In this document: one piece after another, positions 1-6,083 of the stretch
Layout: each line of letters opens with the position of its first letter
Numbering within the stretch: the stretch's first letter is position 1
Assembly (NCBI GenBank): GCA_900320815.1
Contig: ONTY01000128.1
Span: forward strand, 1-6,977
Direction: 5' to 3'
Length of the DNA: 6,977 nt
DNA from: an uncultured Pseudomonadota bacterium
GTDB lineage: Bacteria > Pseudomonadota > Gammaproteobacteria > Burkholderiales > Burkholderiaceae_C
Translations under genes and position numbers: made by a program
Notes under the pieces: model-generated
Told to the model about the DNA's origin: nothing
Database searches by the model: none
The model's input: only the letters and a program-made list of their open reading frames with translations

Positions 1-2651
1 GCGCCACCCAGCACCTGCACCAATGCACGCCCGGTATATGTGCCGCTGCGCGCCACGTCCTCCGGCGTGCCGCACGCCGCCAGCCGCCCGCCGCCCGCGC
101 CGCCCTCCGGCCCCAGGTCTATGACCCAGTCGGCCTCGGCAATCAAATCAAGGTCGTGCTCTATGACGACGACGCTGTGCCCGGCGTCCACCAGGCGGTG
201 CAGCACGGCGATGAGTTTTTCCGCATCCTGCATGTGCAGCCCCACGGTTGGCTCATCCAGCACGTAGAGCGTGGGCGGCACGCGGCGCCCGCGTTTGCCC
301 ACATCGTCACGCACCTTGACGAGTTCCGAGACCAGCTTGATGCGCTGCGCCTCGCCGCCCGAAAGCGTGGGGCTGGGCTGGCCGAGCGTGAGGTAGCCAA
401 GCCCCACGTCGTGCAGCAGCTGCAGCGCGTGCGCAATGGACGGACGCGCGGCGAAAAACTCCAGCGCCTCGTCCACCTGCATCTGCAGCACTTCGCCGAT
501 ATTGCGCCCGCGCCATGTGGCCGCCAGCGTGTCGCTGCCAAAGCGCTGCCCGCCGCAGGCTTCGCAGGGCACTTTCACATCGGGCAAAAACGCCATTTCC
601 ACGGTGCGCATCCCCTGCCCCTCGCACACCGGGCAGCGCCCGGCGCCGGTGTTGAAGGAAAAGCGCGCGGCCTCCCAGCCCCTTTCCTGCGCGTGCTGCG
701 TCTGCGCGAAAAGCTGCCGCACTTCGCTCCAGAAGCCGATGTAGGTGGCGGGGCAGGAGCGCGGCGTTTTGCCGATGGGCGTCTGGTCCACTTCCAGCAC
801 GCGCTCAATCTGGGCAAAACCGCTGATGGCGCGGCAGCCGGGGAGCTTCTTTTTGCTGCTGCCACCAAGCAAACGCTGCAGCCCGGCCAGCAGCACTTCG
901 CGCGCAAAGGTGGACTTGCCCGAGCCGCTCACGCCCGTAATCGCCACCAGCCGCCTCAAGGGCAGCGCCACGTCAATGTCCCGCAGGTTGTGCAGGCTGG
1001 CGCCCTGCACATGCAGCCAGCCGCTGCCGCCCGTCACGGACACGGCGGGTGGTGCCTCGCCCACGGCGCGGCGCGCGTGCTGCGGGTGCTGCATGGCGTG
1101 CAGCAGGTAGCGCCCAGTGGCCGATTCGCTGGCGGCGGCCACGTCCTGCACGCTGCCCTGCGCCACCAGCCGCCCGCCATGCACGCCGGCGCCTGGGCCG
1201 ATGTCAATGAGGTGCGAGGCGCTGCGTATGGTTTCCATGTCGTGCTCCACGACGAGCAGCGTGTTGCCGCGCTGCGCCAGCCCGTGCAGCGCGTCCAGCA
1301 GCACGCCCCTATCGCGCGCGTGCAGCCCGATGGTGGGTTCATCGAGCACGTAGCACACGCCCTGCAGCGTGCTGCCAAACTGGGCGGCGAGGCGGATACG
1401 CTGCGCCTCACCGCCTGAGAGCGTGGGCGCGCCGCGCTCCAGCGTGAGGTACCCCAGCCCCACGCGCTGCAGAAAGCGCAGCCGCCCCGTGATTTCCGGC
1501 AACAACTCGCGCGCCACGGCAGCGGCGCGCCCTTCAAGCTGCAGCCCCTCGAACCACGCCAGCACGTCCTGCACCGGGGCGCGCGCGAGTTCGTGAATCG
1601 CCACGCCCTCTGCCGTCTGCCCCGGCAAGGTCGGCACCTCATGCAGGCGCACGGCGCGCGCCGCTGCGTTCAGGCGCGTGCCGCCGCACGCCGGCGCATC
1701 CGCTTCCGCGAAGCTGCGCTCGCGCCCGCCCTCGTCGCGCCCGGCCACAGAATCATCCAGCGCGCGGCGCTGCGCGCGCGTCAATTTCAGCCCCGTGCCC
1801 ACGCACTCCGGGCACCACCCGTGGCGGCTGTTGTAGCTGAACAGGCGCGGGTCCAGTTCCGCGTAGCCCGTGGCGCACACCGGGCACGCGCGCCGGCTGG
1901 AAAACACTTCCACGCGCTGCGCCTCCTCCTCCTGCACCTCCGGCAGCACGTGCAGCGCGCCGTGACCGTGCTCCAGCGCCGCCTCAATCGCCTGGCGCAA
2001 TGCCGCCTCGCTGCGCCTGCCCACCTTCAGGCTGGCCACGGGCAACTCAATGGTGTGCTCCTTGTAGCGCGCAATCTTGGGAAAGCCGTCCGTGGGCAGC
2101 ATCTCGCCGTCCACGCGCAGGTGTGCAAAGCCGCGCGCCTTCGCCCACTCGGCAAGCTCGGTGTAAATGCCCTTGCGCGCCACCACGAGCGGCGCCAGCA
2201 GCGTGATGCGCTGGCCGGCATAGCGTGCGCTGATGCGCGCCGCCATCTGCGCGGGCGTTTGCGGCTGCACGGGCGCGCCGTCGTGAATGCAGTGCTGCAC
2301 GCCGAGTTTGACGAACAGCAGCCGCAAAAAGTGCCAGATTTCCGTGGCGGTGCCCACGGTGGATTTGCGCCCGCCGCGCGTGGTGCGCTGCTCAATGGCC
2401 ACCGTGGGCGCGATGCCGCGCACGGCGTCCACGTCCGGGCGCGCGGGCGGCTGCACCACGGCGCGCGCATAGGCGTTCAGGCTTTCCAGATAGCGCCGCT
2501 GCCCTTCGCCAAAAATGATGTCAAACGCCAGCGTGGACTTGCCCGAGCCGCTCACGCCCGTGACCACGTTCACCCCGCCGTGCGGGATGGCGACGCTCAA
2601 GGCGCGCAGGTTGTGTTCGCGCGCGCGCTCCACTTCAATGTTTTTCTGAAT
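1..2651 (-). other. UvrA copy 2 (C-terminal unit, about residues 1030-1912 and beyond)
   Basis: The second UvrA unit starts at IQKNIEVERAREHNL. It keeps a recognisable UvrB-binding-type domain (about 1160-1280) with LLAPLVVARKGIY (K1189) and RVDGEMLPTDGFPKI. Its ABC-I zinc finger is complete (C1285, C1288, C1309, C1312; FSYNSRHGWCPEC). It is shortened after that: only 39 residues separate C1312 from C1351, against 117 between C287 and C404 in copy 1. The usual CxxCxGxRL is reduced to ACGGTRL, with one cysteine. Walker lysine spacing is 541 residues (K1067 to K1608), against 631 in copy 1. ABC-II is canonical in layout, with DQTPIGKTPRSCPATY, a complete zinc module and LDEPTVGLH. Confidence 0.9.
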
Positions 2652-5600
2652 AAAAACTTGGGCTTGCCGGCTTTTTCTGCCGGCAGTGCGCTCACTTTTG
2701 TACAGCGCGCGCTCTTCCCGCACGCCCTGCGCCCGGGGCGCCGGCGCGTCCAGCGCGGCAAAGTAGTCGCGCAGCGCTTTTCCTGTGTGCGTCGCCGTGC
2801 GCGCCACGGCGCGCGGTGCGCCCTGCGCCACAAGCTGCCCGCCGGCGTCGCCGCCGTCCGGCCCCAGGTCAATGAGCCAGTCGCAGGCGGCCATCACGTC
2901 CAAGTTGTGCTCAATGACGATGGCGGAGTGCCCCGCCGCCAGCAGCCGCCGCAGTGCGCCCATGAGGTGCGCGATGTCGTGCGGATGCAGGCCGCTGCTT
3001 GGCTCATCGAGCAGAAAGAGCAGCCCGCCTTCGCCTCCGCCAGCGCTTTTCTTTTTGCCCTTGGCGCTGCTGCGCCGCGCGGCATCCGCCAGATGGCCGG
3101 CGAGTTTCAGCCGCTGCGCCTCGCCGCCCGAGAGCGTAGGCACGCTCTGCCCCAGGCGCAGGTAGCCGAGACCCACGTCCAGCAGCGGCTGCACGGCGTG
3201 CAGCACCTCCCAGTCTTCGGCGAAAAGCTGCGCCGCCTCGTCAGCGGTGAGCGCCAGCACATCCGCCACGTTCAGGCGCCGCCCCGCGCGCTCTATGGCC
3301 ACTTCCAGCACTTCATCACGCCAGCGCCGCCCGTCGCATTCCGGGCAGCGCAGGTAGACATCGCTCAAAAACTGCATCTCCAGATGCTCAAACCCCGTGC
3401 CGCCGCACACCGGGCAGCGCCCGTCGCCGGAGTTGAAGCTGAACTTGGCCGCCGTCCACCCGCGCTGGTGCGCTAGGGGCGCAGCGGCAAACAGCCGCCG
3501 GATGGCGTCCCACGCGCCCACGTAGCTGGCGGGGTTGGAGCGCGCCGTGCGCCCGATGGCGCTCTGGTCCACCAGCACCACGCCAGCGAGTTGCGCCGCG
3601 CCCTCCAGTGCGTCGTGCGCGCCTGCTGCCACGCCGCCCTCGCCAAAGTGCCGCTGCAGCGCGGGCGCGAGCACGTCGCCAATGAGCGTGGATTTGCCCG
3701 AACCGCTCACGCCCGCCACGGCCACGAGGCGCTGCAAGGGAAACGACACGTCCACACCTTTCAGGTTGTGCGCGCGCACGCCGCGCAACGTGAGCAGCGG
3801 CGTTTTTTTATCCACGGGCAGCGGCGGCGCGCTGGCAACACGCCGCCGCCCACTGATGTAGTCGCCCGTGAGCGTGGCGGCGCCCTCAAGCTGCGCAGGC
3901 GAGCCGTCAAAAACGATGCGCCCGCCCGCTTCGCCGGGGCCTGGGCCGAAGTCCAGCACGCGGTCGGCGGCGCGAATCACGGCGGCGTCGTGCTCCACGA
4001 CGACGAGCGTGTTGCCCGCATCGCGCAGCCGCTGCATGGCGCCCGTAACGCGCGCCACGTCGCGCGGGTGCAGCCCGCCGCTTGGCTCATCGAGCACAAA
4101 GAGCGTGCTGGTGAGCGAGGAGCCAAGCGCCGTGGTCAGGTTGATGCGCTGCACCTCGCCGCCCGACAGCGTGCGGCTTTGGCGGTCGAGTGTGAGATAG
4201 CCCAGCCCGGCCTGCACCAGATAGTCAAGACGCGCGGCAATTTCCGTCAGCACCAGGCGCTGCGCTGCCGTCTCGGCGCTGTCGCCGCTGCTGTCCTGCG
4301 GCAAGGCCGCCTGCTGGCGCTGCACCCAGTCGCGCAGGCGCGAAATCGGCAGGCGCATCACATCGTGCAGATTCAGCCCGGGCAGGCTCTCAAGCTGCGC
4401 CTGCCCCCACGCCGCGCCGGGCGGCATGAAGCGCCCGGCGGGCGGCAGCACGGCATCCGCATCCGCCTTGCTGCCCACGCGCCAGAGCAGCGCCTCCCCG
4501 CGCAGGCGCGCGCCGTGGCACTCGGGGCACTCGGTGTAGCTGCGGTAGCGCGACAGCAGCACGCGGATGTGCATCTTGTACGCCTTGCTTTCCAGATAGT
4601 GAAAGAAGGAACGCATCCCGTACCAGTGCTGCTGCCAATCGCCCGAAGCGGCAAACGCCGCATCGCCCTCCAGCACCCAGCGGCGCTGTTCTTGCGGCAG
4701 CAGCATCCAGGGGCGGTCCACGTCCACGCCCGCTGCCTTGGCGTGGCGCAGCAGGTCGCGCTGGCACTCGCGCCACGCCGGGGTCTGGATGGGTTTGAGC
4801 GCGCCTTGGCGCAGCGTCAGGCGCTCGTCGGGCACCACCAGCCCCCAGTCCACGCCTATCACGCGCCCAAAGCCCCGGCACACCGGGCACGCGCCCACGG
4901 GCGAATTGAAGGAAAACAGCGCCGGAATGGGCGGCTGGTAGCTGCGCCCGCTCTCCGGGCAATGCAGCGCGCTGGAAAAGCGCCAGACGTCCGCCTCGCC
5001 TTCTTCGGCAAGCGCGTAGACCGCCATCTGCCCGCCGCCGCGCCGCAGCGCCACCTCAATAGCTTCCACGGCGCGCGCGCGCTCCACGCGGGCGATGCGG
5101 AAGCGGTCGGCCACCACGTCCAGCACCGCGCCGCCCGCCGTCTTGCGGCGCGCCTGCACGCGCGTAAAGCCGCTGGCCGACAGCCACTGCTGCACCTCGT
5201 CCTCTGTGGCCTTGGCTGGCAGCGTCACGGCAAAGGTCACGACAAGGCGCGGCTCGCCCGCCTCCTTGCTGCGGCGCAGCAGTTCGGCATGGATGCTGGC
5301 GGCGCTCTCGGCGCGCACGGGCAGCGCAGTCTCGGCATCAAAAAGCTGCGCCGCGCGCGCAAACAGCAGCTTGAAATGGTCGGCCAGCTCGGTCATCGTG
5401 CCCACCGACGAGCGTGAGGAACGCACCGGGTTGCCTTGGCTGATGGCAATGGCGGGCGGCACGCCGTCCACGCTGTCCACGGCGGGGCGGTCCATGCGCT
5501 CCAGAAACTGGCGCGCGTAGGCGCTGAATGTTTCCACATAGCGCCGCTGCCCCTCGGCGTAGAGCGTGTCAAACGCCAGCGACGACTTGCCCGCACCGCT

Positions 5601-5738
5601 CGGGCCGGTGAGCACCGTCAGCTCGCCGCAGCGCAAGTCAAGGTCAAGATTTTTCAGCGTGTGCTGGCGCGCGCCACGGATGCGGATGAGGGCAATGGAG
5701 GGCTGCGCTGCGTCGTTTGTTGTTTCTGATGCACTCAT
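1..5738 (-). CDS. uvrA: Giant tandem-duplicated UvrA (excinuclease ABC subunit A, four ABC modules), 3' end cut by window
   Basis: UvrA is the cytoplasmic damage-sensing ATPase that loads UvrB in nucleotide excision repair. This frame is open for 1912 codons, about twice the usual length (E. coli UvrA is 940 aa). It contains two UvrA units. Walker A lysines are K51 (GPSGAGKSS), K682, K1067 and K1608 (GVSGSGKST). Signatures LSGGE start at L524, L869, L1440 and L1792. Walker B/D-loops LDEP start at 549 (LDEPSGGLH), 910, 1465 and 1827. Each is followed by an EHD or EHN H-loop, so all four ATPase sites look competent. Zinc CxxC pairs are at 284/287 (partner pair CPES, 260-263), 775/778 with 798/801, 1285/1288 with 1309/1312, and 1702/1705 with 1725/1728. 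I chose ATG 5738, close before the conserved IRIRGARQH start. In-frame ATGs at 5747 and 5819 are possible; none has a clear Shine-Dalgarno, and an in-frame TGA lies at 5841-5843. The end, TGRALVQVLGG, resembles a UvrA C-terminus, so few residues should be missing. Whether it replaces or supplements a normal UvrA cannot be told here. Confidence 0.96.
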   Translation of the reverse strand, partial: MSASETTNDAAQPSIALIRIRGARQHTLKNLDLDLRCGELTVLTGPSGAGKSSLAFDTLYAEGQRRYVETFSAYARQFLERMDRPAVDSVDGVPPAIAISQGNPVRSSRSSVGTMTELADHFKLLFARAAQLFDAETALPVRAESAASIHAELLRRSKEAGEPRLVVTFAVTLPAKATEDEVQQWLSASGFTRVQARRKTAGGAVLDVVADRFRIARVERARAVEAIEVALRRGGGQMAVYALAEEGEADVWRFSSALHCPESGRSYQPPIPALFSFNSPVGACPVCRGFGRVIGVDWGLVVPDERLTLRQGALKPIQTPAWRECQRDLLRHAKAAGVDVDRPWMLLPQEQRRWVLEGDAAFAASGDWQQHWYGMRSFFHYLESKAYKMHIRVLLSRYRSYTECPECHGARLRGEALLWRVGSKADADAVLPPAGRFMPPGAAWGQAQLESLPGLNLHDVMRLPISRLRDWVQRQQAALPQDSSGDSAETAAQRLVLTEIAARLDYLVQAGLGYLTLDRQSRTLSGGEVQRINLTTALGSSLTSTLFVLDEPSGGLHPRDVARVTGAMQRLRDAGNTLVVVEHDAAVIRAADRVLDFGPGPGEAGGRIVFDGSPAQLEGAATLTGDYISGRRRVASAPPLPVDKKTPLLTLRGVRAHNLKGVDVSFPLQRLVAVAGVSGSGKSTLIGDVLAPALQRHFGEGGVAAGAHDALEGAAQLAGVVLVDQSAIGRTARSNPASYVGAWDAIRRLFAAAPLAHQRGWTAAKFSFNSGDGRCPVCGGTGFEHLEMQFLSDVYLRCPECDGRRWRDEVLEVAIERAGRRLNVADVLALTADEAAQLFAEDWEVLHAVQPLLDVGLGYLRLGQSVPTLSGGEAQRLKLAGHLADAARRSSAKGKKKSAGGGEGGLLFLLDEPSSGLHPHDIAHLMGALRRLLAAGHSAIVIEHNLDVMAACDWLIDLGPDGGDAGGQLVAQGAPRAVARTATHTGKALRDYFAALDAPAPRAQGVREERALYKSERTAGRKSRQAQVFIQKNIEVERAREHNLRALSVAIPHGGVNVVTGVSGSGKSTLAFDIIFGEGQRRYLESLNAYARAVVQPPARPDVDAVRGIAPTVAIEQRTTRGGRKSTVGTATEIWHFLRLLFVKLGVQHCIHDGAPVQPQTPAQMAARISARYAGQRITLLAPLVVARKGIYTELAEWAKARGFAHLRVDGEMLPTDGFPKIARYKEHTIELPVASLKVGRRSEAALRQAIEAALEHGHGALHVLPEVQEEEAQRVEVFSSRRACPVCATGYAELDPRLFSYNSRHGWCPECVGTGLKLTRAQRRALDDSVAGRDEGGRERSFAEADAPACGGTRLNAAARAVRLHEVPTLPGQTAEGVAIHELARAPVQDVLAWFEGLQLEGRAAAVARELLPEITGRLRFLQRVGLGYLTLERGAPTLSGGEAQRIRLAAQFGSTLQGVCYVLDEPTIGLHARDRGVLLDALHGLAQRGNTLLVVEHDMETIRSASHLIDIGPGAGVHGGRLVAQGSVQDVAAASESATGRYLLHAMQHPQHARRAVGEAPPAVSVTGGSGWLHVQGASLHNLRDIDVALPLRRLVAITGVSGSGKSTFAREVLLAGLQRLLGGSSKKKLPGCRAISGFAQIERVLEVDQTPIGKTPRSCPATYIGFWSEVRQLFAQTQHAQERGWEAARFSFNTGAGRCPVCEGQGMRTVEMAFLPDVKVPCEACGGQRFGSDTLAATWRGRNIGEVLQMQVDEALEFFAARPSIAHALQLLHDVGLGYLTLGQPSPTLSGGEAQRIKLVSELVKVRDDVGKRGRRVPPTLYVLDEPTVGLHMQDAEKLIAVLHRLVDAGHSVVVIEHDLDLIAEADWVIDLGPEGGAGGGRLAACGTPEDVARSGTYTGRALVQVLGG
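2652..2750 (-). other. Interdomain linker joining the two UvrA units (about residues 997-1029)
   Basis: This stretch of about 33 residues lies between DYFAAL, the end of copy 1, and IQKNIEVERAREHNL, the start of copy 2. It is rich in Ala, Pro, Arg and Lys (for example KSERTAGRKSRQAQ), has no recognisable domain and is probably flexible. Its base composition stands out: positions 2641-2700 contain 28 G/C in 60, in a gene that is otherwise strongly GC-rich. It carries a GCCGGC-N7-GCCGGC repeat at 2666-2684. Confidence 0.75.
2666..2684. repeat. GCCGGC-N7-GCCGGC repeat inside the uvrA linker
   Basis: Two GCCGGC hexamers flank the 7-nt spacer TTTTTCT. The same architecture occurs twice in the intergenic region at 5835-5853 and 5988-6006. 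It lies in the AT-rich coding linker between the UvrA units, where it encodes part of TAGRKSRQ. It could be chance in GC-rich DNA or a remnant of a small dispersed repeat; the shared spacer length favours a family. Confidence 0.5.
2751..5738 (-). other. UvrA copy 1 (N-terminal unit, about residues 1-996)
   Basis: The first UvrA unit opens with IRIRGARQHTLKNLDL (18-33). Conserved segments follow in order: AYARQFLERM, SSVGTMTEL, FSFNSPVGACPVC, YTECPECHGARL (C404, C407), GLGYLTL and LSGGEVQR. ABC-II has DQSAIGRTARSNPASY and a complete zinc module (C775, C778, C798, C801). Departures from the family are GPSGAGKSS instead of GLSGSGKSS in Walker A, LDEPSGGLH where LDEPSIGLH is usual, and CPES (260-263) in place of the first CxxC. 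The region that normally binds UvrB (about 125-255) is weakly conserved and lacks the RKGxY motif. A Lys/Gly-rich insert (AKGKKKSAGGGEGG) sits between the ABC-II signature and Walker B. About 31 extra residues lie between C404 and L524 relative to copy 2. Confidence 0.9.
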
Positions 5739-5783
5739 GGCAAGCATGATGCGCCCGGATGCCGCGCGGCGCTTTTTCCGCGC

Positions 5784-5822
5784 CCCATGCAGGGAAAAGA
5801 AGGCATAGCGCAACTGCATGGG
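5784..5822. promoter_or_regulatory. 9-bp inverted repeat upstream of uvrA, possible operator or 5'-UTR hairpin
   Basis: CCCATGCAG (5784-5792) is an exact inverted match of CTGCATGGG (5814-5822), separated by 21 nt. It lies about 46-84 bases upstream of the chosen uvrA start. It could be a protein-binding site or a leader stem-loop. The alternative uvrA start ATG 5819 falls inside the distal arm; if translation began there, this would be coding sequence instead. Confidence 0.35.
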
Positions 5823-5834
5823 TATTGCTTCATC

Positions 5835-5853
5835 GCCGGCTCATGTTGCCGGC
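5835..5853. repeat. GCCGGC hairpin repeat, uvrA-proximal copy
   Basis: The layout is GCCGGC, spacer TCATGTT, GCCGGC. It matches the copy at 5988-6006 at 15 of 18 positions over the core CCGGCT-N-ATG-NN-GCCGGC. The second half also belongs to a perfect 10-bp palindrome, TTGCCGGCAA (5846-5855). The two copies bracket the REPIN-like element. Confidence 0.5.
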
Positions 5854-5878
5854 AATCGCGAAAAAATATCACCAGTAT

Positions 5879-5951
5879 GTAGGGGCGACCCTTGTGGTCG
5901 CCCTTTGTACGTTTGCTTGCCGGCACGGGCGCCCACAAGGGGCGCCCCTAC
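5879..5951. repeat. REPIN-like element: two inverted GTAG-REP hairpins
   Basis: The left arm (5879-5903) is GTAG followed by the hairpin GGGCGACC-CTTGT-GGTCGCCC. The right arm (5927-5951) is its inverted copy, GGGCGCCC-ACAAG-GGGCGCCC followed by CTAC. Arms with one extra matching base at each end (5878-5903 and 5927-5952) agree at 24 of 26 positions. The two differences are a paired change, A-T to C-G, within the stem, so each arm still folds. The 23-nt spacer is 5904-5926. A GTAG tetranucleotide next to a palindrome, arranged as an inverted pair, is the known layout of REP/REPIN elements moved in trans by RAYT (TnpA-REP, Y1 family) transposases. No RAYT gene is present here. Confidence 0.8.
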
Positions 5952-5987
5952 ACATGTTGGTGTGTTTTGGCGGTGTATCACATGCTC

Positions 5988-6006
5988 ACCGGCTTATGAA
6001 GCCGGC
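5988..6006. repeat. GCCGGC hairpin repeat, distal copy
   Basis: The layout is ACCGGC, spacer TTATGAA, GCCGGC. A perfect 7-bp stem, CCGGCTT (5989-5995) with AAGCCGG (5999-6005), closes on an ATG loop. It is related to the copy at 5835-5853 and shares the 7-nt spacing. There is no T-tract, so it is not a typical terminator. Confidence 0.5.
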
Positions 6007-6030
6007 GACCACACATATTTTCAATGGGGT

Positions 6031-6065
6031 ATATATAAAAAACGCCCGCAGGATGCGGGCGTTTT
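6031..6065 (-). terminator. Rho-independent terminator of the IPTL-CTERM gene (possibly bidirectional)
   Basis: AAAACGCCCGCA (6039-6050) and TGCGGGCGTTTT (6054-6065) form a perfect 12-bp stem around a GGA loop. On the minus strand the stem runs into TTTTTT followed by an ATATATA stretch, and it lies about 18 bases after the stop codon at 6084-6086. The plus strand also ends in TTTT, so it could work both ways. It should isolate uvrA from transcription of the upstream gene. Confidence 0.88.
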
Positions 6066-6083
6066 GTTCATGCGCGGCAAGCG

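Larger units (their letters stand above)
5739..6083. other. Intergenic region between the IPTL-CTERM gene and uvrA, repeat-dense
   Basis: This stretch of 345 bases has no convincing gene. Short open frames cross it on both strands, but they run through hairpins and the REPIN and show no conserved protein sequence. From the uvrA side it holds a 9-bp inverted repeat (5784-5822), a GCCGGC hairpin (5835-5853), a REPIN-like element (5879-5951), a second hairpin (5988-6006), an AT-rich patch (about 6014-6042) and a terminator. The uvrA promoter must lie here or in the upstream gene. I could not assign a convincing -35/-10 pair, and no LexA (CTG-N10-CAG) box was recognised. Confidence 0.8.

Noticed and set aside
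911..2562. Near-identical DNA around the Walker A motifs (about 911-939 and 2534-2562) as a recent gene-conversion tract
   Set aside because: The identity is confined to codons for the invariant TGVSGSGKST motif under strong codon bias. Flanking sequence differs, so conservation explains it.
2520..2760. Possible frameshift or two separate uvrA genes joined by assembly error
   Set aside because: The frame is continuous through the linker with no stop and no loss of UvrA motifs on either side. Copy 2 has no strong internal start or ribosome-binding site at its beginning. Read-level support cannot be checked from the sequence.
156..5417. Very long plus-strand open frames (156-1418, 1593-3476, 3591-5417) opposite uvrA
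   Set aside because: All three are codon-aligned antisense to uvrA. Stops in that frame need TTA, CTA or TCA in the sense gene, and these codons are almost absent. The frames end exactly where uvrA uses TCA (S1441), CTA (3474-3476) and TCA (5418-5420). Their His/Arg/Ala-rich translations show no protein family.
5735..5938. Minus-strand frame of about 67 codons overlapping the uvrA start
   Set aside because: Its first half is the translated REPIN arm, and the rest is GC-rich leader in a different frame from uvrA. There is no evidence of coding.
5878..5952. CRISPR-like or attachment-site reading of the paired repeats
   Set aside because: There are only two units, in inverted orientation, with a 23-nt spacer. 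This is the REPIN layout, not a direct-repeat array, and no integrase or cas gene is nearby.
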